DNA of 61,348 nucleotides from positions 1 to 61,348 of the forward strand of contig NZ_JADQTO010000041.1 in the NCBI RefSeq assembly GCF_015704865.1. The letters are read 5' to 3'. A program made the translations under genes and the position numbers. Below the pieces are notes generated by a model that was not told where the DNA came from, searched no databases, and saw nothing but the letters and a program-made list of their open reading frames with translations. Source of the DNA: Actinoplanes aureus (GTDB lineage Bacteria; Actinomycetota; Actinomycetes; Mycobacteriales; Micromonosporaceae). Below, piece after piece: positions 40,663 through 49,412 of the stretch (positions are counted from its first letter, which is position 1; every line of letters starts with the position of its first letter).

Positions 40663-41484
40663 ATGGGCGTCCGCAAGAACGCACGCGACCTGACCAGTAC
40701 CGAGAAGGCGGCATTCGTCGCCGCCGTCAAGCGCCTGAAGGCGCAGACCACCGGGCGTAACTACGACTGGTTCGTCACCACCCACATGACCTACTTCGCC
40801 ACTGTCAGCGGCGTCCGCTACGCCCACCAGTCGCCGTCGTTCCTGCCCTGGCACCGCCAGTACCTCATCGAATTCGAGCGGGCCCTGCAGGTGTACGACC
40901 CAGCGGTCTCGATTCCGTACTGGGACTGGACCGTGGACCGCACGACCTCCGGGGCACCGTTCACCGCGGACTTCATGGGCGGCAACGGCTCCGGGGGAAA
41001 CGGGCCGGTGGCCACCGGCCCGTTCGCCGGCGCCACGAACTGGCGCATCAACGTCAGCCCGTCGTCCTCGACGTCACTGCGCCGGGCGATGGGCAGCAGC
41101 TCGCTGCCGACCGCCGCCCAGGTCGATTCGGTGCTGGGCATTTCGACGTACGACGCCGCGCCGTGGAACAGCTCGTCGACCAGCGGAATGCGTAACCGCA
41201 TGGAGGGCTGGCAGACGCCGAACCTGCACAACCGGGCGCACGTCTGGGTCGGCGGGCACATGGGCCAGCAGGACTCGCCGAACGACCCGGTGTTCTGGTT
41301 GCACCACTGCAACATCGACCGGCTGTGGTCGCTGTGGCAGACGCGCTGGGGATTCGACACCGGCCGCTACCTGCCGGCCGCCGGCACCTCGGGGGTGGTC
41401 GACCTGAACGACGCCATGCAGCCGTGGTCTGACGTCACCCCGGCCGCTGTGCTCGATCATCGAGCCGGTTACACGTACGCATAG
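40663..41484 (+). CDS. melC2: Tyrosinase MelC2
   Basis: A 273-aa type-3 copper monophenol oxidase; it oxidises tyrosine to dopaquinone, giving melanin. CuA ligands: H41 (THMTY), H55 (YAHQSP), H64 (PWHRQYL). CuB ligands: H189 (NLHNRAHVW), H193 and H215 (VFWLHHCNIDRLW). Length and order match Streptomyces MelC2. No signal peptide: export relies on MelC1 (the preceding gene). AAGGCTGACCACC precedes the ATG. A terminator hairpin follows. Confidence 0.95.
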   Translation: MGVRKNARDLTSTEKAAFVAAVKRLKAQTTGRNYDWFVTTHMTYFATVSGVRYAHQSPSFLPWHRQYLIEFERALQVYDPAVSIPYWDWTVDRTTSGAPFTADFMGGNGSGGNGPVATGPFAGATNWRINVSPSSSTSLRRAMGSSSLPTAAQVDSVLGISTYDAAPWNSSSTSGMRNRMEGWQTPNLHNRAHVWVGGHMGQQDSPNDPVFWLHHCNIDRLWSLWQTRWGFDTGRYLPAAGTSGVVDLNDAMQPWSDVTPAAVLDHRAGYTYA

Positions 41485-41507
41485 TTGTTGCTTTTCTGCT
41501 CCTCCAA

Positions 41508-41541
41508 CGACCCCCACCGGCGCGCGATCCGGCGGGGGTCG
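41508..41541 (+). terminator. Terminator of tyrosinase operon
   Basis: CGACCCCC-A-CCGG...CCGG-C-GGGGGTCG forms a long stem with one mismatched pair, 23 bases after the melC2 stop. Confidence 0.8.
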
Positions 41542-41608
41542 TCGGCGCTTGCTTCGTTGCGGGAAGTCGAGAATCCGATGAAAGGCGCCCGGGCGCGGGT
41601 GTAGCGGT

Positions 41609-41660
41609 AAGACTGGTCGGCATGAGTCTGAAAGAAGACTGGTCGGCATGAGTCTGAAAG
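41609..41660 (+). repeat. Perfect 26-base tandem duplication over a start codon
   Basis: The 26-base unit starting AAGACTGGTCGGCATGAGTC occurs twice without gap (41609-41634, 41635-41660). Each copy includes an ATG with the same first codons, so the first creates a nine-codon minigene (41622-41651) whose TGA overlaps the second ATG. Confidence 0.95.
41622..41651 (+). CDS. Nine-codon upstream minigene (uORF)
   Basis: Encodes MSLKEDWSA and a TGA that overlaps the ATG of the next gene (ATGA, 41648-41651). TAAGAC at 41608-41613 lies 14 bases before its ATG, at the leaderless spacing used in this window. The second copy of the duplicated unit does not rebuild this box (it reads AGAAGAC), so transcripts would begin at the minigene and the main gene would be read by re-initiation. 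Confidence 0.55.
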   Translation: MSLKEDWSA

Positions 41661-42463
41661 TCGGTGACGAGATGATGAGGCTGCTCGGCGTGCTGCGGCA
41701 CGAGCCGACGGAGAAATGGGTCCGTGCCCGGCTCCAGGGCCGGATCGTCGCCGACAGCCGTGCCGCGCTCCTGGTGTGGGAACCGCGCCGCATCGTGCCC
41801 ACGTACGCCGTGCCGGACGAGGATGTCCGGGCCGAACTCGTACCCGTCGAGCCGGCCGGGGAGAGCGACGTACCGGTGCTGCATCCCGGCATCCCGTTCG
41901 CCGTGCACTCCACGCCCGGCCAGACGTACGACGTCCGCGTGGGCGACGTCGTCCGCGAGCGCGCCGCGTTCCGCCCGGACGACGCGGACCTCGCCGGTCA
42001 CGTCGTGTTCGACTTCGACGCGTTCGACTGGACGGAGGAGGACGAGCCCCTGTTCTCGCACCCGCGCGATCCGTTCTCCCGCATCGACGCGCGGCGCAGC
42101 AGCCGGCACGTGCGCATCGAGCGGGACGGTGTGCTGCTCGCCGAGTCGCGCACGCCGACACTCGTGTTCGAGACGAAGCTGCACCCGCGGTTCTATTTGC
42201 CGCGCGAGGACGTCAAGGCGGAGGTTCTGCCCAGCGAGATGGTGACTGCCTGCCCGTACAAGGGCCGTGCCACGTACCTGTCGTTCGCGGTGGGGGAGAA
42301 CCTGGCTTGGACCTACCTGGACCCGCTGCCCGACGCGTCGCCGCTCGCCGGTCTGGTCGCGTTCTTCGACGAGGTTGTCGACGTGACCGTCGACGGTGTG
42401 CCCCGGGAGCGGCCTGATTCGCCGGTCGCCAAGGTCATGAAGGAGGAGTTCGGCGTTTCTTGA
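41648..42463 (+). CDS. DUF427 domain protein, two repeats
   Basis: A 271-aa cytoplasmic protein with two DUF427 units: residues about 25-140 (VRARLQGRIVADSRAALLVWEPRRIVPTYAVPDEDV) and 155-265 (VRIERDGVLLAESRTPTLVFETKLHPRFYLPREDV, then CPYKGRATYLSFAVGENLAWTYLDPLPDASPLAGLVAFF). The W-x-Y-P-D-P-like end and the TxCPYKG motif are typical. The fold is a beta-tent; activity unknown. The start at 41648 overlaps the minigene stop and is part of the tandem duplication. Confidence 0.9.
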   Translation: MSLKVGDEMMRLLGVLRHEPTEKWVRARLQGRIVADSRAALLVWEPRRIVPTYAVPDEDVRAELVPVEPAGESDVPVLHPGIPFAVHSTPGQTYDVRVGDVVRERAAFRPDDADLAGHVVFDFDAFDWTEEDEPLFSHPRDPFSRIDARRSSRHVRIERDGVLLAESRTPTLVFETKLHPRFYLPREDVKAEVLPSEMVTACPYKGRATYLSFAVGENLAWTYLDPLPDASPLAGLVAFFDEVVDVTVDGVPRERPDSPVAKVMKEEFGVS

Positions 42464-42638
42464 GGGATCGGCTACTCGGCTCGCCGAAGAGCATTGTGAG
42501 CTCGCTCGTACCGGCCAGGTCGTAGTGCTTGTTGACGGTGCGCGCCCGCGCATGCCGAATTTGCGTGCCCTCATCTGGTGGCAACACTCGCTCATGCCGA
42601 GATCCGCTCTCGATCTGTCGCAGGCAGACGGACGGCGA

Positions 42639-42819
42639 TCAAGCGGCGAAAGCGACAACAAAAGTCAACACGAATCCAGCCGATGCTCCCCACACCAGAG
42701 CGACGGCCAGCCGCCTCGCGCGGCTCCAGAGAGCCAACACGGCGCAGCCGACCAGCGAGCAGAAGAGGAACGCGGTGGCCGCGAACAGCCTAAGAATGCC
42801 CTTCAGCGTAGGTCGGCAT
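42639..42819 (-). pseudogene. Small two-helix membrane protein, probable frameshift
   Basis: The minus strand encodes GILRLFAATAFLFCSLVGCAVLALW and, after ARRLAVALVW, GASAGFVLTFVVAFAA: two membrane helices with a basic turn. The only ATG (42819, MPTYAEG) is in the neighbouring frame and ends after nine codons; removing one C in the GGGCATTC stretch would join them. It is either a frameshifted gene or one starting at CTG. Overlapping plus-strand frames have less protein character. Confidence 0.4.
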
Positions 42820-42867
42820 CGCAGGGCCGATGGGCCGCGCCGAGCCGCTGCGGATTAGTCTCATGCC

Positions 42868-43302
42868 GTGGCGGAAGAAGATCAACTTAGGCTGATTGAC
42901 GAGTTGCTCGCTCGGCCTTTCCCGGCACACGAGACGCAGGATGAACTCTGCTCCAGCGGTCCTGGCCACCACCTGTCCGTCCTCCAAGCCAGCCGGGACT
43001 TCTGGGACGATCCCAGTACGGAGGTCGTCGAAGCGGCTGAGCAGGAGATCGACGTCGCCTTCCAGTCGCTGGTGTCCGCCCTGACTTCCCGCTGGGGCAA
43101 GCCAGAGCCCGTTGACCTTGACCCTTATCTATGGACCGAGGAACCAGCCCCGCAGCCAATGCTCCAGCTCTCCTCGCTCAGCGGTCTGATGCTCATCTGG
43201 CGGCAGCCATCGGGACGATGGGTCGCACTCGCGGTCGGCCAGGCGGACCGAGAGTTCCCTGTCATGCTGCTCGCCGCGGTCGGTAACGCTCCCGTCCCCT
43301 GA
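42868..43302 (+). CDS. Small hypothetical protein
   Basis: A 144-aa acidic protein with GTG start 13 bases after TAGTCT. It reads AEEDQLRLIDELLARPFPAHE, VVEAAEQEIDVAFQSLVSALTSRWG, then a beta-rich end (MLQLSSLSGLMLIWRQPSGRWVALAVGQADREFPVMLLAAVG). The helix-then-sheet outline and the short GRWVALAVGQADREFP repeat-like ending recur in actinomycete-specific immunity-like proteins. I do not assign a family. Confidence 0.72.
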   Translation: MAEEDQLRLIDELLARPFPAHETQDELCSSGPGHHLSVLQASRDFWDDPSTEVVEAAEQEIDVAFQSLVSALTSRWGKPEPVDLDPYLWTEEPAPQPMLQLSSLSGLMLIWRQPSGRWVALAVGQADREFPVMLLAAVGNAPVP

Positions 43303-43444
43303 CCAGCCGACCGCGGTCGGCCAGCAGGCCTTCAAGCGGCGCCATGGCCGAGAGCAGCGCAGCTCGCCCTTGTCCCCTCGGGAGTGCACACTTTCTGCCG
43401 CGCCGGGAGCGTCGTCCCGCGGACCTCTGGCTAGGGTGGGCGGC

Positions 43445-43729
43445 ATGAGCGCGGACGGATCGGACGCCCTGGCCCCGCGACACTGTCACGCCCAAGACCT
43501 CGCTGCGCTGATTGGTCTTCTGGCCTTGCTCGAAGGCGAACTCACGGCGGGCCATGTTCCCGAGCGCTTGTCGCGTCGCATCGGTAGCCGGGTTGAAAGA
43601 GCTGGGCTTCTCGCGGGCGGAGGGAGCGAGCGGGACCTGCGGCAGTCGCTTTCGGATCTCAATCACCGGTTGCGATACGCACTCGGCGAGTACGAGGAAG
43701 CGCCGCCGCCACTTGCCGTGCCAGAGTAG
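43445..43729 (+). CDS. Small helical hypothetical protein
   Basis: A 94-aa protein starting at ATG 43445 with TAGGGT 13 bases upstream. Three helices: HAQDLAALIGLLALLEGELTAG, VPERLSRRIGSRVERAGLL and ERDLRQSLSDLNHRLRYALGEY. No membrane segment. No family recognised. The leaderless start and codon bias support it. Confidence 0.7.
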   Translation: MSADGSDALAPRHCHAQDLAALIGLLALLEGELTAGHVPERLSRRIGSRVERAGLLAGGGSERDLRQSLSDLNHRLRYALGEYEEAPPPLAVPE

Positions 43730-43792
43730 TCGCGCCGTCACGCTCCCGAATCATGATTGGGCGATGCGGCGCGGAGCGGTGCCGGCTTTTCG

Positions 43793-44386
43793 CTACCGCT
43801 TGACTGTGTAGTGCAGGTGCAGGACGCGATCGCCCTGGACGACGGCGTCCGGGTCCTCGAGCAGGACCGTACCGGTGTGGCTGCCGAAGAACCGCACTCC
43901 TTCACCGAGGAACACCGGTGCGACGTCCATGGCCACCTCATCGACGAGTCCCGCCGAGAACGCCTGCCCGCCGACATCGCCCGCAGTTACGCAGACCAGG
44001 CCGTCTCCCGCCAGGTCTTTCGCGAGTCTGACGCCTGCCTCGACGGAGGCGGCGGTATGGAACGGCGCGTCGGGGAACCTGGCTAGCCACTGCTCAGGCA
44101 GCGGTCGATGGGTGATGACCACCAGTTCGTCTCCGGCTGCCGGCACACCCGCCCAGCCGTCGGTGGTATCGAACAAGTGGCGACCGATCACCGTGTATTT
44201 GATGTCGTCCCAGAAGGGCTGCACGTACTGGGCAGAAGCTTGGCTCACGTTGAACGACCATTTGTCGTTCGCGTGGATGGTGACGTCGCCGTTTCCGTAC
44301 CAGTCGAATAGGGGCCCGACCGTGTCGTCGGGGTAAGCGATGTATCCGTCCAGCGAGACCACAGCTTGCATGACGACTCGTGCCAT
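43793..44386 (-). CDS. RibD C-terminal/dihydrofolate reductase-like protein
   Basis: A 197-aa NAD(P)H-dependent reductase fold. It starts ARVVMQAVVSLDGYIAYPDD, typical of YwjB/YyaP-type RibD_C proteins, and contains YTVIGRHLFDTTDGW, LVVITHRPLPEQWL, VEAGVRLAKDLAGDGLVCVTAGDVGGQAF and a C-terminal PDAVVQGDRVLHLHYTV. The family includes dihydrofolate-reductase-like enzymes of unknown substrate. GAGGAGCGGAACG is the ribosome site. Confidence 0.93.
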   Translation of the reverse strand: MARVVMQAVVSLDGYIAYPDDTVGPLFDWYGNGDVTIHANDKWSFNVSQASAQYVQPFWDDIKYTVIGRHLFDTTDGWAGVPAAGDELVVITHRPLPEQWLARFPDAPFHTAASVEAGVRLAKDLAGDGLVCVTAGDVGGQAFSAGLVDEVAMDVAPVFLGEGVRFFGSHTGTVLLEDPDAVVQGDRVLHLHYTVKR

Positions 44387-44640
44387 CGTTCCGCTCCTCT
44401 GTGTCTGAACGACTACACACCGCGCCGCCCAGAGACGCAAGCGTCCGCTCATGCGCGATCCTCGCGGCTGCCTCAGATTGTCGACTCGTATGACCACTGG
44501 AGCGCGACGTCCGGCGGGCGCTCTTGCCGATGTGAGGGCGTCGCCGTGTTGAGCGAGACTGATGCTCGCAAATCACCAGGCGCGGTGCGACGAGACGGTC
44601 GCGGCCGGATTGCCGCGACCGTACGCCTCAAACCCGACCG

Positions 44641-45384
44641 TCAGACCGAGAAACCGCCGTCGACGTTGATCACCGCGCCGGTGACGTACCGAGCACCGTC
44701 ACCTGCGAGATAGGCAACTGCCGTCGCGATTTCGGCCGGTGTTCCATAACGGCCCAGCGCGGTAAAGCCGATGATCGTGCCTGCGGCCGGGCCGTCAGCC
44801 GGGTTCATATCGGTGTCGATCGGGCCGGGGTTGACCAGATTGACGGTGATACCGCGCGGGCCGAGGTCCCGGCTGAGACCCTTGGTCAGTCCTACCAAGG
44901 CGGTCTTGCTCATTGAGTACAGCGAGAAGCCCGGGAACACCGTGCGTTCCACCATATTGCTTCCGATGGTGATGATCCGTCCGCCGTCACCCATGTGCCT
45001 GGCCGCGGCCTTCGACGCGAGGAACGGAGCCCGCACGTTGACCGCGATCATGCGATCGAACTCCTCCCGCCCGAGATCCTCCACCGGCCCGACGAAGAAC
45101 ACCGCCGCGTTGTTGACCAGAATGTCCAGCCGCCCGAACTGGGCCACCGCACGGTCGACCGCGGTGGTCACCGCCGCCGGGTCTGCGCTGTCCACCTGCA
45201 GCGCCATACCGCGGCGGCCGAAACCCTCGATCTGCTTCACCACGACCGCGGCCTGATCGTCGCGGTGCTGGAAGGTGAGCACCACATCAGCGCCGTCCTC
45301 GGCCAACCGCGCGGCCACGCCGGCGCCGATGCCCCGGCTCCCGCCAACTACCAATGCCACTCTGCCGTCAAGATCGTTTGCCAT
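44641..45384 (-). CDS. Short-chain dehydrogenase/reductase (FabG-like)
   Basis: A 247-aa SDR with cofactor motif GGSRGIGAG at residues 14-22, NNAA near 90, S-Y-x3-K as YSMSKTAL (with a Ser in TIGSNM) and a C-terminal GARYVTGAVINVDGG. Ends in GFSV. These features place it with the FabG/3-oxoacyl reductase-like group; substrate unknown. The start MANDLDGRVALVVGG is favoured over an upstream extension; GACAGT lies 12 bases before it. The regulator or partner is not adjacent. Confidence 0.93.
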   Translation of the reverse strand: MANDLDGRVALVVGGSRGIGAGVAARLAEDGADVVLTFQHRDDQAAVVVKQIEGFGRRGMALQVDSADPAAVTTAVDRAVAQFGRLDILVNNAAVFFVGPVEDLGREEFDRMIAVNVRAPFLASKAAARHMGDGGRIITIGSNMVERTVFPGFSLYSMSKTALVGLTKGLSRDLGPRGITVNLVNPGPIDTDMNPADGPAAGTIIGFTALGRYGTPAEIATAVAYLAGDGARYVTGAVINVDGGFSV

Positions 45385-45582
45385 GTCCCCACTGTCGTCT
45401 TCACGCGCGTGCTCGTCTGGCGGCAATCGGACCCGACGTTCTACATTCAGTTCGGCGATTCGGCATCCCTTTTATGAAGAGCGAGGAAGCGCCCACGGCC
45501 TGCTGTCCCAGCGCGCATTCTCCTGCCGCTGCCATCGCGGGGCGGTCCGGCGCATCAGTCACTGCCAGTGCCGACCGGGTGA

Positions 45583-46021
45583 ATGACCGAGTCTGCGGTC
45601 GCTCTTGCGCTGGCCGTGATGGCAGGGCCTCGGACAGCGAGCGAGGCGAAAGCCCGTCGCTCGCGTTCGTCAGTTACCGACGAGGCGAAGGCGGCACTCG
45701 GCGATGGCGTACCTGCGCCGGTGTTCGGAGATGACGCCCAGTTGGTGCTCGGCCGGATCTCCTGGCAGACCCCGCCGGAAATCACCCGACGGCGGGCGCT
45801 TCGAAGTCTTTCTCATTGACAAGCGCACCAATGCCAAGGCGGGTGGCTTCCACGCGACCTCGCCGCGCCAGGAGGCCATCAGCGTCGGCAGCTCGAGCGA
45901 GGACAACAAGATCGCTGAGCGCTATCCCTGGCTGCAGGCGGTCAGGCCTGTCAAGGTCGACGGCGGTTGGGTGAGCCGCGGTGATGGGCACGTGTACTGG
46001 GCGCAACGACTTCAGGGTTAG
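45583..46021 (+). pseudogene. Frameshifted hypothetical gene
   Basis: The first frame, from ATG 45583, reads TDEAKAALGDGVPAPVFGDDAQLVLGRISWQTPPEIT and stops at 45819. The second frame continues at the same place with PDGGRFEVFLIDKRTNAKAGGFHATSPRQEAISVGSSSEDNKIAERYPWLQAVRPVKVDGGWVS. A one-base change in AATCACCCGACGG would restore a product of about 145 residues. The second half has the compact beta pattern and GDGHVYW ending of a small soluble domain I cannot name. Real decay or sequence error. Confidence 0.5.
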
Positions 46022-46108
46022 TCAGGTGCGCCACGGCCGTATGGATCGGCTCGTCTCGTGGTTGGACCGCTGGCATGGAGATCGCGTGCGATTCCGGACG
46101 CTCGCCAG

Positions 46109-46474
46109 CTACGGAGTGCCACCCAAAAGCGTGCGGCTGTTGACAAATCCGACGAAAACCACAACGTAACCGGCACCGATCCATGCCCAGCGGGCACGGC
46201 GCGGCCATATCCAGGCACCGATGACAGCAACGGCGAGGCCGCCGATGGTCAGGTAGAGGAGCCCTGTCGTAGCCCACCAGAAGCCGTCTTGGGCGCAGGC
46301 GGCGTGGTGCTCCGCGTCATCACAGTGCGACGTCGCCGCGGCGGCGAGCCCAGCAAGGAGCAGTGCGAAGTACGACATGACCGCGAGTAGTGCGGTTGCT
46401 GTAGCCGCCGCGACTGTGCTGACCCTCGACGGCCGGTCGTGCTTGACGGGACTCTGATCCGAGGCCGATGTCAT
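46109..46474 (-). CDS. Small membrane protein
   Basis: A 121-aa protein with three predicted membrane segments: VSTVAAATATALLAVMSYFALLLAGLAAA, FWWATTGLLYLTIGGLAVAVIGAWIW and WAWIGAGYVVVFVGFV. The loop between the first two has a Cys/His cluster (SHCDDAEHHAACAQDG). The ATG at 46474 is supported by TACGCT 13 bases upstream. Family unknown. Confidence 0.78.
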   Translation of the reverse strand: MTSASDQSPVKHDRPSRVSTVAAATATALLAVMSYFALLLAGLAAAATSHCDDAEHHAACAQDGFWWATTGLLYLTIGGLAVAVIGAWIWPRRARWAWIGAGYVVVFVGFVNSRTLLGGTP

Positions 46475-46601
46475 CTCCGAAAGCGTAGACCGATCCACCC
46501 CTTGGAGGGATGGAAAGCGTCGCGTTCACAGGCGTCCGCTTCAGTGGTATCCACGTGACCGCGACTGTCACGAAGTACGGCAGCACAGGCTCAGAGTTCG
46601 C

Positions 46602-47330
46602 TCATGAACCCGGTGAAGAACCCTGATGCGACAGTTTGTCCAGGTCACGCTTGCAGAACCGGTGGTGAGCCCATCCCTCGTTGAGCACAGTGCCGAGGCA
46701 TTGCCGCACTGTCCGCCCTTTGGCGTACGGGGGCCATCTGTCGTCGTCCGGGACCGGCGCGGTCTTCGCGAGCTGATCAGGCGTGGCCTTGGTCAGCCAT
46801 GTCTCGATCTCTGAAGCCTGCCGGACTCGTACGGCGAGTACCTCGTCGAGGCTCGGTTGGGCGGACGGGTCGAGCCCGTCCTCCTGGTCCATGACGAACG
46901 ATGGACCTAGTCCCATGGCCGTGAACGGCTCGGTGAGCCCGAGCACGCAGCGTCGGAACCAAGAGTCGTGCACGAAGACAAGGTGGCGCAGGGTTTCGAC
47001 CATCGACCACTCGCCGTCGACGCCGCGATGTTCGCTGTTCTCGGGCATGGACCGAACTCGCTCGGTAGTCGTCGCCCAATCGTCCCGCAGTTGCCGCCAG
47101 GCCTCTCGCAGGTCGTCCGGCTGATCTGAGCGGATCAGCAGCCGTACCGGGTGACGACGGTCGAGCTCCGCCTCGACGTACGACATCACCTCGACCCCGT
47201 TGACCACAAGATTGGTGACCAGGCCGTCGATCTCGGCGTCCTGCATGACCACGCCGACCATCCGCGCTCTACTCAGGTCGCATTCGCGGAATTCCGCGCC
47301 GGTGAGGTCCTCATCGTGGAAGCGTCGCAT
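46602..47330 (-). CDS. DinB-family protein with pentapeptide-like start
   Basis: A 242-aa protein. Residues 1-45 resemble pentapeptide repeats (DLTGAEFRECDLSRARMVGV). Residues about 75-235 are a DinB-like helical bundle (LREAWRQLRDDWATTTERV, WSMVETLRHLVFVHDSWFRRC, and a late LGTVLNEGWAHHRFCKRDLDKL) with the three His metal site: one each in RHLVFVHD and EGWAHHRF. DinB/YfiT-type proteins are often thiol transferases (mycothiol or bacillithiol) in actinomycetes. TAGCCT lies 12 bases before the ATG. Confidence 0.9.
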   Translation of the reverse strand: MRRFHDEDLTGAEFRECDLSRARMVGVVMQDAEIDGLVTNLVVNGVEVMSYVEAELDRRHPVRLLIRSDQPDDLREAWRQLRDDWATTTERVRSMPENSEHRGVDGEWSMVETLRHLVFVHDSWFRRCVLGLTEPFTAMGLGPSFVMDQEDGLDPSAQPSLDEVLAVRVRQASEIETWLTKATPDQLAKTAPVPDDDRWPPYAKGRTVRQCLGTVLNEGWAHHRFCKRDLDKLSHQGSSPGS

Positions 47331-47442
47331 GCAGACAGGCTAGGTCGCACCGCACACGCCACGCCACGCCCGGATCTAGCCGCCGACCGTGTCCCCAAGT
47401 TTCGCCTGGTGCACGCTCGTGCCGATGACGATGTTCGCTACC

Positions 47443-48264
47443 TTAGCGAGCCGTCGCCTTCCGGAGTTCGCTCAGCCACTCGATGCCGAACCTGTGGCCG
47501 TCAGGAAATTGGTCGTCGCGATCCCAGCGCCAGGTAGTGATCATCGCCAGCATGAGGGTCCGGCAATCTCGGAGCAGGTCGTGATCGACGCCCGGGTAGA
47601 GCTCTGCGACCTCGTCGGGCGCGTGGGCCAGGTCGAACTCGATCGGCCCCCGGCAGCACGTTTCGAAGTCGATGAAGAGTGGGCCGATCGAGGTCGAGAG
47701 CAGGTTGCCCGGGTGAGGTTCGCCGTGCAGGAGTTGTTCGGGCCGGCCGCTATCGCTGACCGCTCGGCGAAGGCGGTTCAACGTGCCGGCGAGAAAGACC
47801 CGGTCCGCCTCGGCCAGGTTCGGAGTTCGGTCGTGGTCGGCCACGAGCGTCTGGGCCTCGGAAACCCGGTCGGTGAAGTGCGGGGTGAGCAGGTCGACCC
47901 GGCGCATTCCGGCGTGCAGACGTTCGAGCGCTTCGGCGTAATCCGCGGATGGGATCGCTGGAGAAGTCACCGGTTCGTAATAGGTCCACAGGGTGACCAC
48001 GTAGTCGTCCCACACGAAGACCTCGGGCGCCTGCAGCGCGGCCACCGGGCTCCCGATCTCGAACAGTCGCTGAGCGATGTCCACTTCAAGCTGGGCGCAC
48101 TGGCGCGCCGCCGGTGCCACCTGGGCCAGAACGTCGCAGGGCTGCAGACGCAGGGTGAGCTTGTTCGAGTTTTGCAGGACGGCGGCGTCGGAGGTGCTCA
48201 GGCCGAGCATCGAGGCGCTCGACATGGCTGCCTGTGTTGCCCGCTGGGCCGCATGCGCATGCAT
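47443..48264 (-). CDS. APH-family phosphotransferase
   Basis: A 273-aa protein with the aminoglycoside phosphotransferase/choline-kinase-like fold. The catalytic loop HGEPHPGN (residues around 190, consensus HGDxxxxN) and the metal motif IDFETCCRGPIEFDLAH (DFE) are intact, so it should be an active kinase. The N-terminal lobe (LTLRLQPCDVLAQVAP) lacks a clear glycine-rich loop, common in this family. Natural substrate unknown; antibiotic resistance cannot be claimed. TACGTT lies 12 bases before the ATG. Confidence 0.88.
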   Translation of the reverse strand: MHAHAAQRATQAAMSSASMLGLSTSDAAVLQNSNKLTLRLQPCDVLAQVAPAARQCAQLEVDIAQRLFEIGSPVAALQAPEVFVWDDYVVTLWTYYEPVTSPAIPSADYAEALERLHAGMRRVDLLTPHFTDRVSEAQTLVADHDRTPNLAEADRVFLAGTLNRLRRAVSDSGRPEQLLHGEPHPGNLLSTSIGPLFIDFETCCRGPIEFDLAHAPDEVAELYPGVDHDLLRDCRTLMLAMITTWRWDRDDQFPDGHRFGIEWLSELRKATAR

Positions 48265-48670
48265 CGGAGCAACGTAACTCAGCGTTTTCGGCGCAGCAGC
48301 CGTATTTCGATCTCCCCAGAGTCGGCAAACCTGAGAGGCGGCGACTACATCCGGATCTAATGGGTTCTGTCAGCCTATTCCTCGACATCAGCGGGATCGA
48401 CGTCGAAGGAGGTGGCTGCGGCACGGGAACCACCGACGGTGAGAGCAAGGCCGGCCAGAACAATCGGTCTTCCGCCTCGGTACGGCCTCGGTCAAGACGG
48501 GCTCTTCAACCGGTGGCCGAAAACTGCTCAGGTAACGGCGTAGCGACACTTCACCAGTTTCCCGTAAGGGTGCTGCGAAACGAACCCGGATCTACTCAGC
48601 CGAGCGGAGCTCACGACGACCTCTCACAGCGAGTCGCGCGCCCAGTCAACCAGCGGACGTGCAGTTTGCG
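48265..48670. other. 406-base intergenic region, no gene seen
   Basis: Divergent/convergent spacer; ATCCGGATCTAATGG at about 48349 resembles a repeat A head without its body. No gene. Confidence 0.4.
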
Positions 48671-49225
48671 TCACTCGTCACGGTCGCCTGCTCGTCGGCG
48701 GCCCTTGCCGACGGGCATACTGTCAGAATTGACATGAGCAGGAGAAGCGCTGACTGCTCGCACCTGCGCACCGGCCGACTTCACGAAGTCGGTCAGCAAC
48801 TGCTTTGTCTGCGCACCCTTTTGAAGGAGTTCCTGCTCCGTTTCGGCCTTCTCCATGGACCGTGCAGCCTCAAGTGCCTCCTTTGCCAGAGTTGCTAACG
48901 TCGCGTCCTCGGTAAGTAGTTCCACGCGGAAAAAAGCGTCCCAAGCAGTTGCACGCAGCCTTGCTGCCTCGTCCCTGGCCTCTCGCCGAAGAGCCTCATC
49001 GCTGTCCGCGCTATTGGCCCGGTGCCATCGTGCGTATTGTGAACGACGAAAGTCCATGAGTGTACCGGCGAACGTGCTATAGGTGCTCATGCGCTCCTGG
49101 TGTAAGCGATTAGTAAAAGCAAATCGCTCCGATCTGGCGGCACCTCTGCTTTGGAAGAAGTAGGAAGACCAAGCGCCCATGAGGGTGCCGATCAAGGTAA
49201 GTACGCCAGCGACGATGGCTTCCAT
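48671..49225 (-). CDS. Membrane-anchored coiled-coil hypothetical protein
   Basis: A 184-aa protein. Residues 1-22 are a membrane helix (EAIVAGVLTLIGTLMGAWSSYFF), then a long helical, charged part (RLHQERMSTYSTFAGTLMDFRRSQY; EALRREARDEAARLRATAWDAF; AKEALEAARSMEKAETEQELLQKGAQTKQLLTDFV) with heptad character and a basic end. Topology would leave the coiled coil in the cytoplasm. No family recognised. The composition is slightly lower in GC than its neighbours. Confidence 0.8.
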   Translation of the reverse strand: MEAIVAGVLTLIGTLMGAWSSYFFQSRGAARSERFAFTNRLHQERMSTYSTFAGTLMDFRRSQYARWHRANSADSDEALRREARDEAARLRATAWDAFFRVELLTEDATLATLAKEALEAARSMEKAETEQELLQKGAQTKQLLTDFVKSAGAQVRAVSASPAHVNSDSMPVGKGRRRAGDRDE

Positions 49226-49412
49226 CCGTCAAGTGCAACACGTTCTTGCAAGCCGCACTCTTCTGGCCGCCGGTCGAGCACGTTGTCGCCATGGGCTGTC
49301 ACGTTGAGTGGTCGGGCGCCGGGCCTGGCTGACATCTTGAGCTGCCGATGAGGCAGCCACAGCCACTTGGCTCGACGTTGAGCATGGTCAGCCGGACTTA
49401 GGATGACTCGCC

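Noticed and set aside
48234..48737. A 167-codon plus-strand frame
   Set aside because: Overlaps the ends of two supported minus-strand genes and has no protein-like segments.
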